Assembly (NCBI RefSeq): GCF_002162355.1
Contig: NZ_CP021434.1
Location: 2,910,001-2,974,000 of the forward strand
Length of the DNA: 64,000 nucleotides
Reading direction: 5' to 3'
DNA from: Tumebacillus avium
Lineage (GTDB): Bacteria > Bacillota > Bacilli > Tumebacillales > Tumebacillaceae
The notes under the pieces were generated by a model that was not told the DNA's origin, ran no database searches, and saw nothing but the letters and a program-made list of their open reading frames with translations. Below are positions 61,152 through 64,000 of the stretch, piece by piece (position 1 is the first letter of the stretch; each line of letters starts with the position of its first letter). Made by a program: the position numbers and the translations under genes.

Positions 61152-63251
61152 ATGATGAGGAGCAATCTGCTGAGGCATATTCGACAGATCACACTTAGTC
61201 CGGAAACCAAAAAAAGCCGCTCCTTGCGGGTGACGATCTATGTCGTTCTCTCGGTGCTCCTTTATTTTCTTTTTATCGGCAACGTGCTGCCGGAACGTTA
61301 CGACTACCATGTCGGCTCGATTGCTGAAAAGCAGATCAAGGCGCCGACCGACGCCGTCGACAAGCGGGCGACCGAACTGGCCCGCGAAGAGGCGGCGGGC
61401 AAGATCACCCGTCAGTACAACCGGGACACCGCCGTGGAGCAGCGGGCGGTTGAGAACCTGAACAAATTTTTCGAAACGGTGGAGCGGGTGCAGGATGATC
61501 CCGCTTTTACCGAAGCGGACAAGCTGGAAGCGATCCGCAAAGCCAACCTGCAGGCGATGGTCAAGGAAGAGCAGTTGAAGAGCTTCCTAGCCGTCCCTGT
61601 TGACAGCTTGCCGGGCATGAACAAAGAAGCGGTGCGCATCGCGGAAAACATCTACTCTGAGGAGATCTATGAAGAGACGATGCCGGTGATCGACACCAAG
61701 CTCGATGCTCAGCTCGGCTATTCGGAACTCGGCCGGGATCAGCGGATGGTCGTCCGCGAGCTGGTCAAGACGGTGATCCGTCCAAACATGATCTACGACA
61801 AGGACGAGACGGAGAACAAGCGTCAGGAAGCGATGCAAAACGTTTCGCCGACGATGATCTACATGGGTGAGATCATCGTCAAAGAAGGGGAGCGCATTGA
61901 CGAAGCGACGTACTCCAAACTGAAAGACCTCAAGCTGACCGATGAAGAGCCGAACTACCTGATGTATTTCGGGTTTGCCGGATTTATCGTGCTGTCGGTG
62001 CTGGTGCTCGCCTTCTATCTGGAGATGACCGGATCGAAAGTCGGCAAAAACAACCTGCTCCTGCTCTGCCTCGCGATCATCATCGTGCTGACCGCAGCCG
62101 GGATGAAGGTGCTGTCGCTCGGCGAGTCGCTCGGCTTTGCCACGATCGGCTATCTGACGCCGGTGGCGATGGGCACGATGCTGGTGACGATCTTGTTCGA
62201 CACGCAGCTGGGCATTCTGCTCGCCTTCCTGTTTGCGATGTTCACCGGCGTGGCGTTCGATTCGAAGTTTCAGTTTGTGTTTGTGTCGTTTATCGCGGGG
62301 CTGGTCGGCACGTTTGCCGTATCCCGCGTCAAGCACCGCATGGTGATCATGCGCGCCGGGTTTATCATCGCCGGGATCAACCTGATCACGATCACGGTGA
62401 TGCAGGCCTTGGGCTCGTCAGGCACGGAAGTGAGCCAATACTTGCAATCTCTGCTCTTTGGCATCATCTCCGGCGTCTTTACGGCGGTGGTTACGATCGG
62501 CGTGCTGCCGTTCCTGGAAAGCTCGTTTGGCATCCTGACGCCGATCTCGCTGCTCGAACTGTCCAACCCCAACCATCCGCTGCTCAAGAAGCTGCTGATG
62601 GAAGCGCCGGGCACCTACCACCACTCGCTGATCGTCGGCAACCTCGCCGAAGCGGCGGCCGAAGTGGTGGGAGCCGACCCGCTGCTCTGCCGGGTCGGGG
62701 CGTATTATCATGACGTGGGCAAGATGAAGCGTCCGTTGTTCTTCATCGAGAACCAGTTGTCCAAAGACAATCCGCATGACAAAGTCGCGCCAAGCTTGTC
62801 GCATCTGATCATCACCTCGCATGTGCGCGACGGGCTGGAGATGCAGGAGGAACACCGCCTGCCCAAGCCAATCCGCGACATCTGCGAGCAGCACCACGGC
62901 ACGACGATCCTCTGGTACTTCTACAACAAAGCGCTGGAGCAGGACAAAAGCGGGTCGGTCAACGTTGACGACTTCCGCTATGACGGGCCGAAGCCGCAGT
63001 TCAAAGAAGCGGCGATCGTCATGCTCTGCGACGCGGTCGAAGCGGCCGTGCGCTCGATGAACCGCCCGACGCCCAACCGCATCGAGTCGGTGATTCACAA
63101 GATTTTCAAAGACCGCTTGAACGACGGGCAGCTCGACGAGTGTGACCTGACGCTGAAAGATCTCGACAAGATCGCCGATGCCTTTTTGCGCACGCTCAAC
63201 GGCATCTATCACGCGCGGATTGAATATCCGGAACTGCCAAAGACAAACTAA
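61152..63251 (+). CDS. pgpH: 7TM-HD c-di-AMP phosphodiesterase (PgpH/YqfF)
   Basis: The protein has 699 residues. One helix at 28-46, an extracellular 7TMR-HDED domain (about 47-270), then seven membrane helices (about 275-480) and a cytoplasmic HD domain with APGTYHHSLIVGNLAEAAA, YYHDVGKMKRPLFF (HD), SHLIITSHVRDGLEMQ and EQHHGTTILWYF. PgpH degrades the essential second messenger c-di-AMP, affecting potassium and cell-wall homeostasis. It sits between phoH and ybeY, as in Bacillales. Confidence 0.95.
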   Translation: MMRSNLLRHIRQITLSPETKKSRSLRVTIYVVLSVLLYFLFIGNVLPERYDYHVGSIAEKQIKAPTDAVDKRATELAREEAAGKITRQYNRDTAVEQRAVENLNKFFETVERVQDDPAFTEADKLEAIRKANLQAMVKEEQLKSFLAVPVDSLPGMNKEAVRIAENIYSEEIYEETMPVIDTKLDAQLGYSELGRDQRMVVRELVKTVIRPNMIYDKDETENKRQEAMQNVSPTMIYMGEIIVKEGERIDEATYSKLKDLKLTDEEPNYLMYFGFAGFIVLSVLVLAFYLEMTGSKVGKNNLLLLCLAIIIVLTAAGMKVLSLGESLGFATIGYLTPVAMGTMLVTILFDTQLGILLAFLFAMFTGVAFDSKFQFVFVSFIAGLVGTFAVSRVKHRMVIMRAGFIIAGINLITITVMQALGSSGTEVSQYLQSLLFGIISGVFTAVVTIGVLPFLESSFGILTPISLLELSNPNHPLLKKLLMEAPGTYHHSLIVGNLAEAAAEVVGADPLLCRVGAYYHDVGKMKRPLFFIENQLSKDNPHDKVAPSLSHLIITSHVRDGLEMQEEHRLPKPIRDICEQHHGTTILWYFYNKALEQDKSGSVNVDDFRYDGPKPQFKEAAIVMLCDAVEAAVRSMNRPTPNRIESVIHKIFKDRLNDGQLDECDLTLKDLDKIADAFLRTLNGIYHARIEYPELPKTN

Positions 63252-63298
63252 ACCCGTCAAGCCTATCTCTCAAGTCGCATGTTGAAGGAGTCACAGCT

Positions 63299-63802
63299 AT
63301 GGAACCTGTCAATATCACAGTAGAAATCCTCGACGAGTACGGAGAACAGTTCGAATTTGCCGTCACCGAAGTCCTGAACAAAGCGATCGAGCATGCAGCG
63401 CGCCACGAAAACATCTCAACCGGCGAAGTGGTGATCTCGCTGGTCGACGACGAAGCGATTCATGAGCTCAACCGCACCTATCGCGGCAAAGACGCGCCGA
63501 CCGACGTCTTGTCGTTTGCGATGATGGAGGAAGGCGCCGGCGAGCCGGAGATCTTCTTCGACCCGGAGGATGCAGCGGAGCTGGAGACGGAAGATATGCT
63601 CGGTGACATCATCATCTCCGTGCCGACCGCCAAGCGTCAGGCGGAGGAGTACGGGCACAGCTTGGAGCGCGAACTGGCGTTTCTGGCCGTGCATGGTTTC
63701 CTGCACTTGGTTGGCTACGACCACGGCACGGAAGAAGAGGAGAAAGAGATGTTCTCGCGTCAGGACACCATCATGGAGGCTGCGGGAATCACGCGGGGGT
63801 GA
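63299..63802 (+). CDS. ybeY: Endoribonuclease YbeY
   Basis: The protein has 167 residues. The metal-binding motif is HGFLHLVGYDH (H-x3-H-x5-H) near 138-148; LNRTYRGKDAPTDVLSFAM, LGDIIISVPTAKRQA and ERELAFLAVHG precede it. YbeY matures 16S rRNA 3' ends and takes part in 70S quality control. A GAAGGAG lies before ATG 63299. dgkA follows within 9 bp, so they share the operon. Confidence 0.96.
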   Translation: MEPVNITVEILDEYGEQFEFAVTEVLNKAIEHAARHENISTGEVVISLVDDEAIHELNRTYRGKDAPTDVLSFAMMEEGAGEPEIFFDPEDAAELETEDMLGDIIISVPTAKRQAEEYGHSLERELAFLAVHGFLHLVGYDHGTEEEEKEMFSRQDTIMEAAGITRG

Positions 63803-63810
63803 AGCCCGGG

Positions 63811-64000
63811 ATGTTTAAAGGCAACAAGCTCCTCATGAGCTTTTCATACGCGATTGAAGGCATGACGCATGCCTTGACCACCCAGCGCAACATGCGGATT
63901 CATTTTGTGGTTGCGCTGGGTGCTATGATTTTGAGTCTGGTGCTTGATCTCAGCAAACTGGAGATCGTGCTGGTATTCTTTTCGATCATCGCGGTCGTAG
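63811..64000 (+). CDS. dgkA: Diacylglycerol/undecaprenol kinase DgkA, 3' truncated by window
   Basis: The frame starts at ATG 63811, preceded by GGGGGTGA, and runs off the window end after 63 residues. MSFSYAIEGMTHALTTQRNM with RIHFVVALGAMILSL (first membrane helix) is the N-terminal signature of the Gram-positive prokaryotic diacylglycerol kinase family, which in Bacillus phosphorylates undecaprenol. Position after ybeY supports this. Confidence 0.88.
   Translation, partial: MFKGNKLLMSFSYAIEGMTHALTTQRNMRIHFVVALGAMILSLVLDLSKLEIVLVFFSIIAVV

Overview
The window is chromosomal DNA from a GC-rich, endospore-forming member of the Firmicutes. Sporulation genes include gpr, spoIIP, yqxA, yqfC, yqfD, an alpha/beta SASP and a YheC/YheD-type coat protein. 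Gene order over long stretches matches the Bacillales core (gpr-spoIIP-yqxA-lepA-hemW-hrcA-grpE-dnaK-dnaJ-prmA-rsmE-mtaB-rpsU-yqeY-nfeD-floA-yqfC-yqfD-phoH-pgpH-ybeY-dgkA). The high GC, the B12-dependent ribonucleotide reductase and a CCT/thermosome-like chaperonin in the dnaK operon suggest an Alicyclobacillaceae-type lineage such as Tumebacillus. This taxonomic placement is inference.

Region 1-8.2 kb holds small metabolic and repair operons: ATP-grasp coat proteins, a fatty acid hydroxylase-like protein, NUDIX and MBL hydrolases, a cobalamin adenosyltransferase with a HAD phosphatase, and an M20 peptidase. Region 8.1-11.9 kb is the nrdR-nrdJ ribonucleotide reductase unit with NrdR-box-like sequences at its promoter. 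The adenosyltransferase at 4.5 kb makes the cofactor that NrdJ needs.

Region 11.9-17.1 kb is an AT-rich accessory island. It carries a DUF1643-type gene and a gene for an HNH endonuclease. A complete 3,017-bp transposon (13183-16199) splits the HNH gene. The transposon encodes a DD35E transposase, an ExeA/TnsC-like ATPase and a zinc-ribbon protein. Its ends begin TGTTAC, each end carries two 16-bp repeats at 24-bp spacing, and it is flanked by a 6-bp duplication CTGCAT that is exactly two codons of the broken gene.

Region 17.2-29.3 kb contains a GTP cyclohydrolase II-like gene behind a palindrome-containing promoter, an HTH/GIY-YIG protein behind a near-consensus promoter, a DUF3231 protein, an orphan sdpRI immunity pair, a Na+/H+ antiporter, a CDF metal exporter with Fur-like boxes, uvsE, an NDH-2 gene with a Rex-like operator, a phosphohexomutase and holA.

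Region 29.3-41.9 kb is the germination/sporulation and translation block (SASP, rpsT, gpr, lipoprotein, spoIIP, yqxA, lepA, hemW) with several membrane and unknown proteins between. Region 42-51.6 kb is the heat-shock operon: a sigma-A promoter and perfect CIRCE, then hrcA, a group III (archaeal-like) chaperonin, grpE, dnaK, dnaJ, prmA, rsmE and mtaB. Region 51.7-64 kb holds deoC, a Na/Pi transporter, an rRNA methyltransferase, and the rpsU-yqeY-nfeD-floA-yqfC-yqfD-phoH-pgpH-ybeY-dgkA run, cut by the window edge.
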